Of a DNA stretch of 64,000 nt, positions 45,757-56,058 are shown one piece after another. The position numbers were made by a program, and so were the translations under genes. Position 1 is the stretch's first letter, and each line of letters opens with the position of its first letter. The DNA comes from Nymphalis io (taxonomy: Eukaryota > Arthropoda > Insecta > Lepidoptera > Nymphalidae): the NCBI RefSeq assembly GCF_905147045.1, contig NC_065910.1:8618001-8682000 (forward strand), written 5' to 3'. The notes below the pieces were generated by a model, which saw only the letters and a program-made list of their open reading frames with translations, was not told the origin of the DNA and did not search any database.

Positions 45757-46949
45757 TACTATGTAATCTGTATAAATATAATTAAATAAAAACAATAATT
45801 TGCTGTTAAAATTATGCCGTCAGTATCCCTCTAAATTCAAAGTGAATGTCCACAAAATTATGGGTTAAAAACAATTTAAACTTCGCAACACGGCTTACCC
45901 CATTCATAATAAACTTTTAAATGTACTCCCTAATTTATAAAAGCCCCAAAAACTCGAAATAAACACCGAGTTTCATATAATAAACAATAAGGGACAGGAT
46001 GGAACAAAATAGATATACAACGGTGCTACAGTGCGTAATTTATTTACAAAGAAATAAGAGGTAATATTTTGTAATCTTTGCCGTTCGTTGTACGTAATTT
46101 GTGTTGCCGAGTGAAAACTAAGCAAATAACGTTTTAAAGCGACATCTATTAACTTAATTGCTTCTGTCCTCGCCTTGTTTTGAAACTGAAAAATTCCGGT
46201 TCTTAGGTGAACGCATACATTATTCATTGATGAATTCTTATAAAAGTCATTATGTGTCTTCTTTGTTTTGGTCTATAGCTGCAGCTTCATCATATGTACT
46301 TATCTTTAGTTACTTAAGATTAGTGATTGCGAACTTTTAGAACAAACTCGACATTCATCGCAAAACATAATATTAAAATGTCAGGAAGTGGTGTTACATT
46401 CACTATAATAATTAATCTTCTTCTATCAATATAATAAAAATAAATGTTTGTATGTGTGTCCGCTAAGAGTTATTAAACCATTAATCCGACCGTAATGAAA
46501 CTTTGCTGACTTTTTCTGTATACGCCAGCGAAGGTCCTGTCGCAAAAACAAACTACATTTTTCTTTGAAAGTCGTGTATTCTACTTGTGCTAATATGGGA
46601 CAAGTATCTGGAAGATTTAATTATAGTAACATTTAATGGGATACGAAGTGATTCTTAGAGAATATATTGTATAAGGGTTATCCTGTAAGAACAATCCCGA
46701 ACCTCAATACAGAAAACGGTCATAAAATGTCAGAAAGTGATATGCGACATTGTCCATAATAAATTTAAAAATTCAAAAATATACGCATCAAAAAAGTATA
46801 TTACCATAAGTAGGTTGCTAACATTTTATGTGTGAGTAATGATGAGTAATGAGTTATACTATTAGAATAGCACTGCTGGTGTGAATTGAGTCATATGACC
46901 ACAAGTGAGTAGTTTATTAAATTTTTTTATGCGTTATTGCATTTTTTTT
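45757..46949. other. intergenic, nothing firmly identified
   Basis: Around 46445-46560 the text GTCCGCTAAGAG, AATCCGACCGTAATGAAACT resembles bodies of non-autonomous DNA elements, but no ends were found. Confidence 0.3.
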
Positions 46950-46950
46950 T

Positions 46951-47243
46951 TTTTTTTTTATAGAATAGGAAGGTGGACGAGCATATGGGCCACCTGATGG
47001 TAAGTGGTCACCAAACGCCCTTAGACATTGGCATTCTAAGAAATGTCAACCATCGCTTATAGCCAATGCGCCACCAACCTTGGGAACTAAGATTTTATGT
47101 CCCTTGTGCCTGTAATTACACTGGCTCACTCACCCTTCAAACCGGAACACAACAATATCAAGTATTGCTGTTTTGCGGTAGAATATCTGATGAGTGGGTG
47201 GTACCTACCCAGAAGAGCTTGCACAAAGCCCTACCACCAGTAA
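46951..47243 (-). repeat. repeat D, full-length reference copy
   Basis: Antisense, from a T-run and ATAGAATAGGAAGGTGGACG through GGGAACTAAGATTTTATGTC and CTTCAAACCGGAACACAACA to CCCTACCACCAGTAAAAA. Very similar to 53694-53975 and 62497-62785, implying recent spread. Confidence 0.95.
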
Positions 47244-48334
47244 AAATATTATAAATATATATGAAATATATTAACATGAGGACACAAACAATTTTATAAA
47301 TACTTAAACATTGCCGGATATGATTTTTAACGTACATCAGTAATACATTTCTGCAAGTTAAAATATTTGTCTGGTTCAAGACAATTTTTAATATTTTTAT
47401 ATGGAATAAAAAAGATTATGTTCTAAAAATCCAGTTTGAATCTTTGAATATACTTAAAAAACTTCAAGGTTTTCTACGTCTTGTCATACTTTTTATAGTT
47501 CAGTACGGCAGTACTATAAATGTTCCACGACTGGCCAAAGGTCCTGTTTACAGTTACTGTGCACTGTGGATCCACTTAATTGAACCAAAGTTCTTACGTT
47601 AACCGTAGTTTTATTTAAACTCATTACACTTTATAGTCATATTATATAAAGTCTGTCGCATGTCTGCACAATCTCTTAATGTAAATAAGGACATCGTAGA
47701 CATTTACTTAATAGGTCAAGACGCTTGGGAAAAATAAGGGAATTAAGGCGTGATTTCTTGCCTCCGATGACGCGTCAAGATATCAAATTACATTCTAAAT
47801 CTTCACATACGATTTAAATTGCATGAATTCAGTGAATTGTTTTTTTATTGTTCTTATTTAGTAGCAGAGTATTTAACTTTTTCATTACGTTGAGTGATTA
47901 TTTTTGGTAGAAAAAATAAGTCCTTTTTTAACAATATAAGAAAACTTCAACGTTTGCATATAAATTATCTCTAGACTTAATAGTGCTTATAAGTTAGTTT
48001 GTTTTCCTTTGATGCAGCAACGAAACAATAAATTATATTTTGCTAGACGCTTAATTTCTTATAAAGACTTATTTATATATAATCAAGTAATCTTCGCCTG
48101 CAATATAAAAATTGCTCTATAAAAGAAGCCAATAATCGTTTCCTAGTTCTCTTCTATAAATTATTACTAAATTAAAAGGCTATTCTCGTATACGTCATGA
48201 ACCAAGACAGTTATTAAAACGGTATACGCTTTTAATTATTATTTTTAGGATCACAAGAGTATACTCTTTCAAACAATAAAATTGGTCCACAATTGATGAA
48301 GAAATCGGTGAACAATAACAACAACAACAACAAC
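47244..48334. other. intergenic, nothing identified
   Basis: AT-rich; no supported gene. An (AAC)n tract of about six units at 48318-48337 borders the next SINE-B. Confidence 0.35.
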
Positions 48335-48432
48335 ACAAATTAAGCACATGAATATTCAGTGGTGCTTGCCCGGGTTTGAACCCACGATCATCGGTTAAGA
48401 TTCACGCGTTCTAACCACTAGGCCATCTTGGC
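48335..48432 (-). repeat. SINE-B head half
   Basis: Antisense AATTAAGCACATGAATATTC, CCCGGGTTTGAACCCACGAT, GGTTAAGATTCACGCG and CACTAGGCCATCTTGGC. Its tail half is replaced by (AAC)n. Confidence 0.9.
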
Positions 48433-48605
48433 TATCAGTGAACATGTATAAAAAAATAGTAAGTCTTTTTATAGTAATTGCTGGGCAGACTGACAAATGG
48501 GCCACCTGGTGGTAACTGGTTACCACCGGCCATAGACCTTAGCAGTTAATGTTGTAAGAAATATTAACCATCCCTTATATCGCTTATGCGCCACCTAACT
48601 TGGAA

Positions 48606-48690
48606 CAGCAATAGTCTGTAAATGTCCCACTGCTGGGCTAAGGCCTCCTCTCCCTTTTTGAGGAGCAGTTTTAGGGCTTATTCCACCACG
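48606..48690 (-). repeat. SINE-B 3' fragment
   Basis: Antisense AGTCTGTAAATGTCCCACTG, CTAAGGCCTCCTCTCCC, CTTATTCCACCACGCC; then unrelated AT-rich DNA to 48904. Confidence 0.85.
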
Positions 48691-48904
48691 CCATAAGCAA
48701 ACATTTACGGTCCATCTTGTTAATTAATGCAACGTGAATGATTGTTTTTTGTTTTCAGAAATGAAATTATATTCATATTGTATAAAAAAAAGCATGAACT
48801 TGTTACAAATATTATCCGACTACATAGGTTTAAAAAATGATATAATGGACAATATATACGCTTTTACAACAGGAACTGCGGGTGTGGCATAAAATATGTT
48901 ACGA

Positions 48905-49203
48905 TAACAGTAAGAGCCTGTGAATGTCCCACTGCTGGGCTAAGGCCTCCTCTCCGTTTCTAAGGAGTAGGTTTAGAGCTTAATCCACCACGCTGCTCCA
49001 ATGCGGGTTGTTGGAATACATATGTGGCAGAATTTCGATGAAATTAGACAGATGCAGGTTTTCTCACGATGTTTTCCTTCACCGAAAAGCACGAGATGAA
49101 TTATAAACAGAAATTAAGTACATGAAAATTCAGAAGTGCTTGCCCGGGTTTGAAACCACGTTTATCGGTTAAGATTCACGCGTTCTTACCACTGGGCCAT
49201 CTC
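48905..49203 (-). repeat. SINE-B, full length
   Basis: Antisense, from ACAGTAAGAGCCTGTGAATG to GCGTTCTTACCACTGGGCCA and TCTCGACTT; complete head with B box GGTTTGAAACC. Confidence 0.92.
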
Positions 49204-49338
49204 GACTTGGAAACTAAGATGTAATGTGTTTTGTGTCCGTGGTTTTACTGCCGCACTCAACTGAAACACACCAAACCTAAGTATTGATAAGTAGGTGGTA
49301 CATACCCAGACTGACTTGCACAAAGAACTACCACTTTT

Positions 49339-49907
49339 TTTAAACATAAAATATGTATTATTAATTTGGATAAGGTACCAAGTGATAAATTAAGTAAAAA
49401 TTTAAGATATTCTTTGTTAACTGACGATTGTAAGATACCTCACTTTATCAATTTATTGTCAACAGACAATATGATGATTGCGATTAAACTTGCTCACTTT
49501 ATGCTACAAATGAGTAAACATCAATAAAATGCATTACTGAAATAACTGGCGATTATCTGGCGAACTGGTAATAATCCGATGTGTTTCCATTAAGTTTTTC
49601 TACAAGTTTATTTTCACTATTCAATTTTAACTTAACGAATTTATTCGCCACAAATAAATTTATACCATTCGGTTCTGGTAATCCGTACAACGTCAGTTCA
49701 GTCGAATCAAGAGCTATTAATCAATGTCTAACAAAACATTATTAATGAATACGGCAATTTCCATCGAAGGTACCCGTGGTGAATATTCATACTATAGCAT
49801 CGGTTGACTTGAGGTTTCTTAATAATAAAAGCATGTTTGCAAATTTATATGCATAAGTTGATGTGGATTGTTTTGGGCGATTCCAAATCCACCTATAAGA
49901 TATTATA
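49339..49907. other. intergenic, nothing identified
   Basis: No supported feature. Confidence 0.3.
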
Positions 49908-50050
49908 AGTAAGTGGACGAGCAAACGGGCCACCTGATATTATGTGATCACCAACGCCCATAGACATTGGCAATGTAAGAAATGTTAACTGTCGCTTACA
50001 TCGCCAATGCGCCACCAACCTTGGGAACTGAGATGTCATGTCCCTTATGC
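49908..50050 (-). repeat. repeat D 3' half
   Basis: Antisense GTGGACGAGCAAACGGGCCA, ACATTGGCAATGTAAGAAAT, CGCCAATGCGCCACCAACCT, GTCATGTCCCTTATGC; truncated there. Confidence 0.88.
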
Positions 50051-50451
50051 ATTAATTACTCTGAATCAAAATAAGCGTTTAATTAGACTTAATCTAAATA
50101 AATAAATAAAAAAGGGAAAACTGATAAAAGTAGTAAAATATTGAACAAAATTAAACCTAACATATATATTTCAAAATAATTGTATTTCGAAATCGAAATT
50201 CGAAGTTGATAACAATTTTTAATTTAAAATCTTGATGGAAGATAAGGATTGTATTGTTTTCTATTGTTTATGAAGTGATTGTGTTGGTTCAGCTTTGTCT
50301 TTAATACGAAGACGACCATTGAGTTTCCTTATTTAAGATCTCAGACGAAATCAAGGAAAACACAATCTGTGAAAGGAACTTGGTTGTCTTAAATTAAAAT
50401 AAATATATAAGGAATAAGCTTTAAGAGATTATTTTAAATAAAATAAATTAT
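50051..50451. other. intergenic, nothing identified
   Basis: No supported feature. Confidence 0.3.
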
Positions 50452-50636
50452 ATCCTCAAGACCAATTCGGCAACGGCGGCCAATCTCAAGAGAGTTTAGG
50501 CAACTGTACACTAGAAACTTTCAGACTTTGGCCAGCTACTTAGAATGTTCGACAGAAAAACCCAATATTTATTTATCAGCCCGGCTTAGGTTTTGAAACT
50601 CAGGATCGGCCTTATATCACTAGACCAACGTGGTCC
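50452..50636 (-). repeat. SINE-A with internal deletion
   Basis: Antisense tail side CCTCAAGACCAATTCGGCAA, then a much shortened body, and the head CAGCCCGGCTTAGGTTTTGA, TATCACTAGACCAACGTGG. Confidence 0.75.
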
Positions 50637-51104
50637 AAAATAAATAATATTATAAAAAAGTATCTTCAGGTGAGTCTGTATACTGAGTTATTATTTTAAT
50701 GTATCGAAGCAAGGTCCTAGTGGACCGTATAAGATGTAAGAAGCACTAAACAGCCTATCTTCATACGTTAGGGCTTATTTTATCAGGTCACTGTTTATAT
50801 AAAATGTTTTTCTATTTTAAATTTTAATAACTTTTATTAGCGTTTATGTGGGTTAGAATATTTATGCGTAATAAGCAATTGTGATTGAAACTTAATATGA
50901 CCTTGGAACCTTAAATATATTTAAAATTATAATATCTAAGGTTAAAGTTGATTCTAATGGTTCAACTAAATGAACTAAGCGCAAATAGTGGTATGTAAAT
51001 ATATAAAATTTTGTGCACTTTATATGAAAGCTTAAAACTGATAAAGTGTATTTATATTTTATTTCCAAATATTTTTATTTCTCCACCGTTTCTATACATT
51101 TAAG
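50637..51104. other. intergenic, nothing identified
   Basis: No supported feature. Confidence 0.3.
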
Positions 51105-51292
51105 CAAATTTTTTTTTAATAATACGGGTAGGCGGCCAGCCAAATGAGCCACCAGATGGTATGTGGTCACCACCGCTAATAGACATAGATGTAAGAAATA
51201 ATAAAAATAGTATTGCTGTTTAGCGGTAGAATATCGAATGATTGGGTTGTATTTACACACGAGCTTGCATACAATCCTACCACCAAGTGAAA
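51105..51292 (-). repeat. repeat D with large internal deletion
   Basis: Antisense GGGTAGGCGGCCAGCCAAAT, GTATGTGGTCACCACC, then directly TATTGCTGTTTAGCGGTAGA and CCTACCACCAAGTGAAA; the central ~100 bp are missing. Confidence 0.82.
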
Positions 51293-51299
51293 CTATCAA

Positions 51300-52776
51300 G
51301 TGCAAAAAAATTTCATATAATAATTGTATTTTTTTAGTTCTTTTAATACTAAAAAATATCATAAGCTTGTACCAAACACCATAGTTCATCTCAGTTTAAA
51401 GGAAATTAGGTTAGCGTCGTTAATCAGCGGATGTGACATAGGGCGATAGTCGACTTCCGTTGCGAGGCTTTGGGTGCGATTACACCTCAGAAGCCTTTCG
51501 GTTTTCTTAAGGTCTCGATGTATTTATGGGACTTGCCGCTAAGGAATAATGGGTAGGGGTAAAATAGGATAAATTTAAGGTAACAATATGGAAAAAAGTT
51601 TTACGCTACGAAAATGTGTTTCTTTCTACTTGAAAATACATTTTATATTAATGTTTCCTTCTCTCCGCTAGTTCTATTTTTGAATATCCGTTTTTTTTTA
51701 AATAAACGTTGATTTATCAGACTTGTAGGTTATTTTAGAATACCGATATTTTTTTATAACCAGGGTTGTATTACAATGGTCCGTTGGCATTTAATTCATT
51801 AATAATATTGCCTTATTATATTTATTACAACAACCCCAAAATAAAACTAGGAATACCGTTTGTTGTAATTCAGCCTTTTTATGAAACTCAATTATTTTTA
51901 TTATCTACAACACAGTTACTTTCTAATATATAAAAAATAATATAAAAATGTACGACCATTTCAGTTTAGGTATTATATATATGTACATGATCTATAATGA
52001 CATATATATGTCATTATGGGGACGGCTACTATGTTACAATGGTAGGTAGGACTTTTGTCCTTTAATATGTAGCGTTATTCGAATCCATTCTACCGCCAAA
52101 CATCAACACTTTATGTTTCTGTATGTTGGATAGAACAATGAGTAAGCCAGTGCAGTATAGGAGAAGGGGTAATGTATGAAACACAGTGGTACGCGGTGTA
52201 CTGGCAGTATAACTTTATATTTCTTGCAGTGCATATATCCATGGGTGATGGTTGCAACTTGTTATTTCTACCTCTCATTAATTGTGTAAATAAAACTCAC
52301 TGGGTTGCAGAATTAAAATCACAATTTATAAATATATTTATATTTCTTAACCAAATTAATCCACGTCCCAATTAACGAGCAAATATTCTCTAACATAGGT
52401 TACAGCATTTCCAGATTTAAAAAAATACTCATAACACAAATCTACTAATGACAACGATGTATTTTGTGAATCCACTTAAAGCTTTCTGATAATGAAATTC
52501 AGTATTACAAAAATTTATTTTCTCTTTAAATTCAACAGTGGGATTTCGTACATCAACGATAATGATCGAGTCATTAGTATGGATCTTATTACAAATCAAT
52601 TAAAAATCCAAATTAACAATTTAATCGTTTATAAACCACCCTCAATTATGCGGTTAATTTCCATTCGGACATAACCGATGGAAATGGGGTCTGGTTGTCG
52701 TCAAATTCATAGATCAAAAGTGTGAGAGGAAGTGGTATCGAATGTATTAGGTTGTAATTAATGCGTATGCGAATGA
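51300..52776. other. intergenic; perfect palindrome at 51994-52017 and a doubtful repeat D trace
   Basis: ATAATGACATATATATGTCA.. is a 24-bp perfect palindrome at 51994-52017. At 52038-52160 TTCTACCGCCAAACATCAAC and GAGTAAGCCAGTGCAGTA suggest a very old repeat D. No gene supported. Confidence 0.4.
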
Positions 52777-53080
52777 ATAGTCGTGATGGCCTACTGGTTA
52801 GAACGGGTGTATCTTAACTGATGATCGTGGGTTCAAACCCAGGCAAGCACCACTGAATTTTCATGTGCTTAATTTGTGTTTATAATTCATTTCGTGTTTG
52901 ACGGTGAAGGAAAACATCGTGAGGAAACCTGCGTGTATCTAATTTTATTGAAATTATGCCACACGTGTATTCTACCAATCCGTATTGGAGCAGCGTGGGG
53001 AATAAGCTCCAAACCTTCTTCTCAAAAGGGAGGGAAGCCTTAGCCCAGCAGTGGTACATTAACAGGCTGTTATTGAATGC
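52777..53080 (+). repeat. SINE-B, full length
   Basis: AATAGTCGTGATGGCCTACT, GGGTTCAAACCCAGGC, AACATCGTGAGGAAACCTGC, GGAGCAGCGTGGGGAATAAG and ATTAACAGGCTGTTATTG. Confidence 0.93.
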
Positions 53081-53196
53081 ATAGAATATTTGATAATTAT
53101 CACCTCTCTTGTTATCTCCTTTAAATCTTCCATATCTTTTATTTACTAGCTAACGTCCAAGACTTCACCCTTATTTGAATTTAAGTATTATTTGGT

Positions 53197-53465
53197 CTAG
53201 CCGAGATGGTCCAGTGGTTAGAACGCGTGAATCTTAACGGATGATCGTGGGCTTAAACGCGCGCAAGCACCACTGAATTTTCATGTGCTTAAATTGTTTC
53301 TATAATTCATCGTCGTCGGTAAAATATCTTGAGGAGGCCTGAAAGTGCCTAATTTCTCTTTTTTTAGAGTATTAGAGTAACGTGGAATATGCTTCAAACC
53401 TTCTCTTCAAAAAGGAGAGCAGGCCTTAGCCCAGCATTGGAACATTATGTTACTGGTACTGGTTA
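53197..53465 (+). repeat. SINE-B, diverged
   Basis: AGCCGAGATGGTCCAGTGGT, GCGCGCAAGCACCACTGAAT, GAGTAACGTGGAATATGCTT and TTAGCCCAGCATTGGAAC; ends in GTTACTGGTACTGGTTACTG, the expanded tail motif. Confidence 0.9.
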
Positions 53466-53536
53466 CTGATCTTTATCCTTTTCCGTACCTATGAAAATGT
53501 ATATGCAAAATGTATATGATAATTATATGATAATAT

Positions 53537-53660
53537 GAAAGGAAAACATCGCGAGGAAACGCGCATGTGTCGTATTAAAATGTGATACACGTGGCATCAA
53601 CTCCCATTGGGGTAGCGTGCTGGAATAAGCTTTAAACCTTCTCGTCAAAGACGAGAGATA
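53537..53660 (+). repeat. SINE-B 3' half
   Basis: GGAAAACATCGCGAGGAAAC, CATTGGGGTAGCGTGCTGGA, ATAAGCTTTAAACCTTCTCG. Two SINE-B copies thus lie head to tail. Confidence 0.8.
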
Positions 53661-53693
53661 AGGTTATGCTTTGCTAGCTTATACATGTATATA

Positions 53694-53975
53694 TTAACTG
53701 GTGGTAGGGCTTTGTGCAAGCTCGTCTGGGTAGGTACCACCCATTCATCAGATATTCTACCGCAAAACAGCAATACTTGTTGTGTTCCGGTTTGAAGGGT
53801 GAGTGAGCCAGTGTAATTACAGGCACAAGGGACATAAAATCTTAGTTCCCAAGGTTGGTGGCGCATTGGCTATAAGCGGTGGTTGACATTTCTTACAATG
53901 CCAATGTCTAAGGGCGTTTGGTGACCACTTACCATCAGGTGGCCCATATGCTCGTCCACCTACCTATTCTATATT
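53694..53975 (+). repeat. repeat D, full length
   Basis: AACTGGTGGTAGGGCTTTGT through CCACCTACCTATTCTATATT; TTATACAT on both outer sides may be a short target duplication. Confidence 0.93.
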
Positions 53976-53989
53976 ATACATAGAGGTTT

Positions 53990-54095
53990 TTTTTTACAAT
54001 GCATAGGCCAGCGTTTGAGCGTTGACTTGCCTGATGTTAAGTATCGACACGGTCTAAGATGTAGCACGCTTGCCTATAAGAAACCTGTTTATTTC
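53990..54095 (-). mobile_element. jockey-type LINE tail
   Basis: Minus strand: AGGTTTCTTATAGGCAAGCG, TGCTACATCTTAGACCG, ACATCAGGCAAGTCAACGCT and an A-run. It matches, with substitutions, the 3' UTR at 33216-33300. Confidence 0.6.
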
Positions 54096-55562
54096 TGTTA
54101 ACCTGTTTATTCGATTTTTCGGAATTATTTCTAGTTGAGTAGTAATAGTGTGAGTTTTTTCTAAGAATCGTAAATTAATTTTAAATGAAACACTATTTTT
54201 GAAGAAATAAGACATATGTATGTATAGTAACACTCACTGTGTACTATACATACATGTATTTGATTGTATATTCTTAGATATTGTATATAATAATAATAAT
54301 AACATTTTATTTATTTCTTCACAAAAAGTTTGTAAATTGACATATAACATTTAAATATCAACTAAGTAATGTGAAGACTGGTGCTTGCAATAGATAAACT
54401 GTTCTACAAGACACCAGGCTTCCATTCCCGTTTATATAAAAATATATATATAAAACGAATACATATAATTTTATATTTGTATTGCTTAAAAAAGCTGAGC
54501 GAGCTGAGTTATTATAAGCAGCAAACTCTAATGTATAATAACAAAACGTATTACGTATGAAACTCCAACTTTCCTGTGTTCTGTGGTCAAATTATACTCT
54601 ACCGACCATTTACGCCCCTGGGTGACTCAATACGTGTTAATGTGATATGGTTCTGGTAAAATTGTCATGATTACAGAGATAATTAGACAAAAGACTGGCT
54701 GTGTTCGAGTGTAGTTGGATAACAAATATTATTTGTTACATTGTTAATTATAATGTTGTATTGTATACACTTACATAGAAACTTTTTTGTGTGTATAATT
54801 GATGGTTTTCTACTCCTTTGTTCGCGTATTTAGTAGATTTTGCATATTTTTTTAATGTGTGTGCATCATAGCGCTTTACTTTTACTTTGTACACGCATGA
54901 TGCAGAGGCAATCAGCGTACGTATTTGAACGTCAGATGACGTCACCGTATGATTTGTTATTTATTAATGAATTTGAATTGATTTGAATTTATCAGTGAGT
55001 ACCTTAGCTCTCACATTACTTTTATGTATAATTTTTTACCCTTTCTGAACGTGGAGGTATATAAACATCAGTTTATGTTAAATGTAAAAACACATTTGAT
55101 ATATGAACTGATTTTTAATATGTTTGTACAAAATTTTATACTACTTTTATTTCTCTGATATAATAATTAATATTTATTTAAAATATTAAATTAAAATCGT
55201 ACCGTATCTACTCATTTTCTTTTAAAATGTTAACAAATATATACATTTAAATTTAAATAGTTCAACATTTTTCCATCGTTTAAATTTCAAATAATAAACT
55301 TTGCAGTTCCAGTCACAACTGCCGTGAATTAATTGCAGGAATTCTTGCTATTATTCTTGCAGAACTATCGTCCGGGATAATAGGTTTAATTCTTGCAAGA
55401 TTAACTAACTACCGTTTTAAGATTGTTAAGAGAGAAATCTTTTTCTGACTGAATAAGCTAACTTAATAATGACTTTGAGGAGTTTCTCGATTTAAATAAC
55501 ATTTAATATTATTTTTAATGAAAGTTATTGAACTTATCATAATATACTAACTTCTTAAGTAA
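54096..55562. other. intergenic; small hairpin at 54212-54258
   Basis: ACATATGTATGTATAGTA and TACTATACATACATGT form an imperfect 17-bp stem. A minus-strand open frame at 54748-54945 has no recognisable motif. Confidence 0.35.
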
Positions 55563-55740
55563 AATTATAAATGCGAAAGTGACTTAGTTTGTTTGTAAGG
55601 CTTTCACGTCATAAATATTTAATCAATTATTTAAGAAATTTTCCATACACGTTGTCAAGGGTACAACGAACACAGGGTATCTTATATGCTCTCCCCCTCT
55701 CACATGTGAGTGAAGTTACGGAAACTAGTTTACTAATAAA
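55563..55740 (+). repeat. non-autonomous DNA element end (MITE-like)
   Basis: AATTATAAATGCGAAAGTGA begins here and GGCTTTCACGTC follows; the inverted motif (ACTTTTGCATTTATAAT) occurs alone at 31990 and in altered form at 9705. I recall this as a common end of lepidopteran non-autonomous elements. Confidence 0.45.
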
Positions 55741-55944
55741 CTGAAGTGACTTTTAAGGTTTAACTCACTAATTTCAGGAACTCTCAATTTCCTCTCTTTT
55801 GCATTTAGAATTAATTTATTGTATCGTGAAAACATCGTTAAGAAACCCTAAATTAATTTTATAATAAAATCACTGAATATATACTTCTGGTAAGATAGTT
55901 TAATTGTTCCCTAATTTTAAATAGGCCTTATTAAGTACAGTACA

Positions 55945-56058
55945 GTAACAGTAACAGCCTGTTAATGTCCCACTGCTGGGCTAAGGCCTCCTCTCCCTTT
56001 TGAGGAGAAGGTTTGGAGCTTATTCCACCACGCTGCTCCAATGCGGGTTGGTAGAATT
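55945..56058 (-). repeat. SINE-B 3' half, cut by the LINE
   Basis: Antisense ACAGTAACAGCCTGTTAATG, CCCACTGCTGGGCTAAGGCC, CCACCACGCTGCTCCAATGC and GGGTTGGTAGAAT, where the LINE sequence begins. Confidence 0.93.

Larger units (their letters stand above)
48470..49338 (-). repeat. repeat D split by ~600 bp of SINE-B-derived insertion
   Basis: Left half 48478-48605 (GGGCCACCTGGTGGTAACTG ... GCGCCACCTAACTTGGAA) and right half 49204-49338 (ACTTGGAAACTAAGATGTAA ... GAACTACCACT). ACTTGGAA is present on both sides of the insertion and fits a target duplication. Confidence 0.85.
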
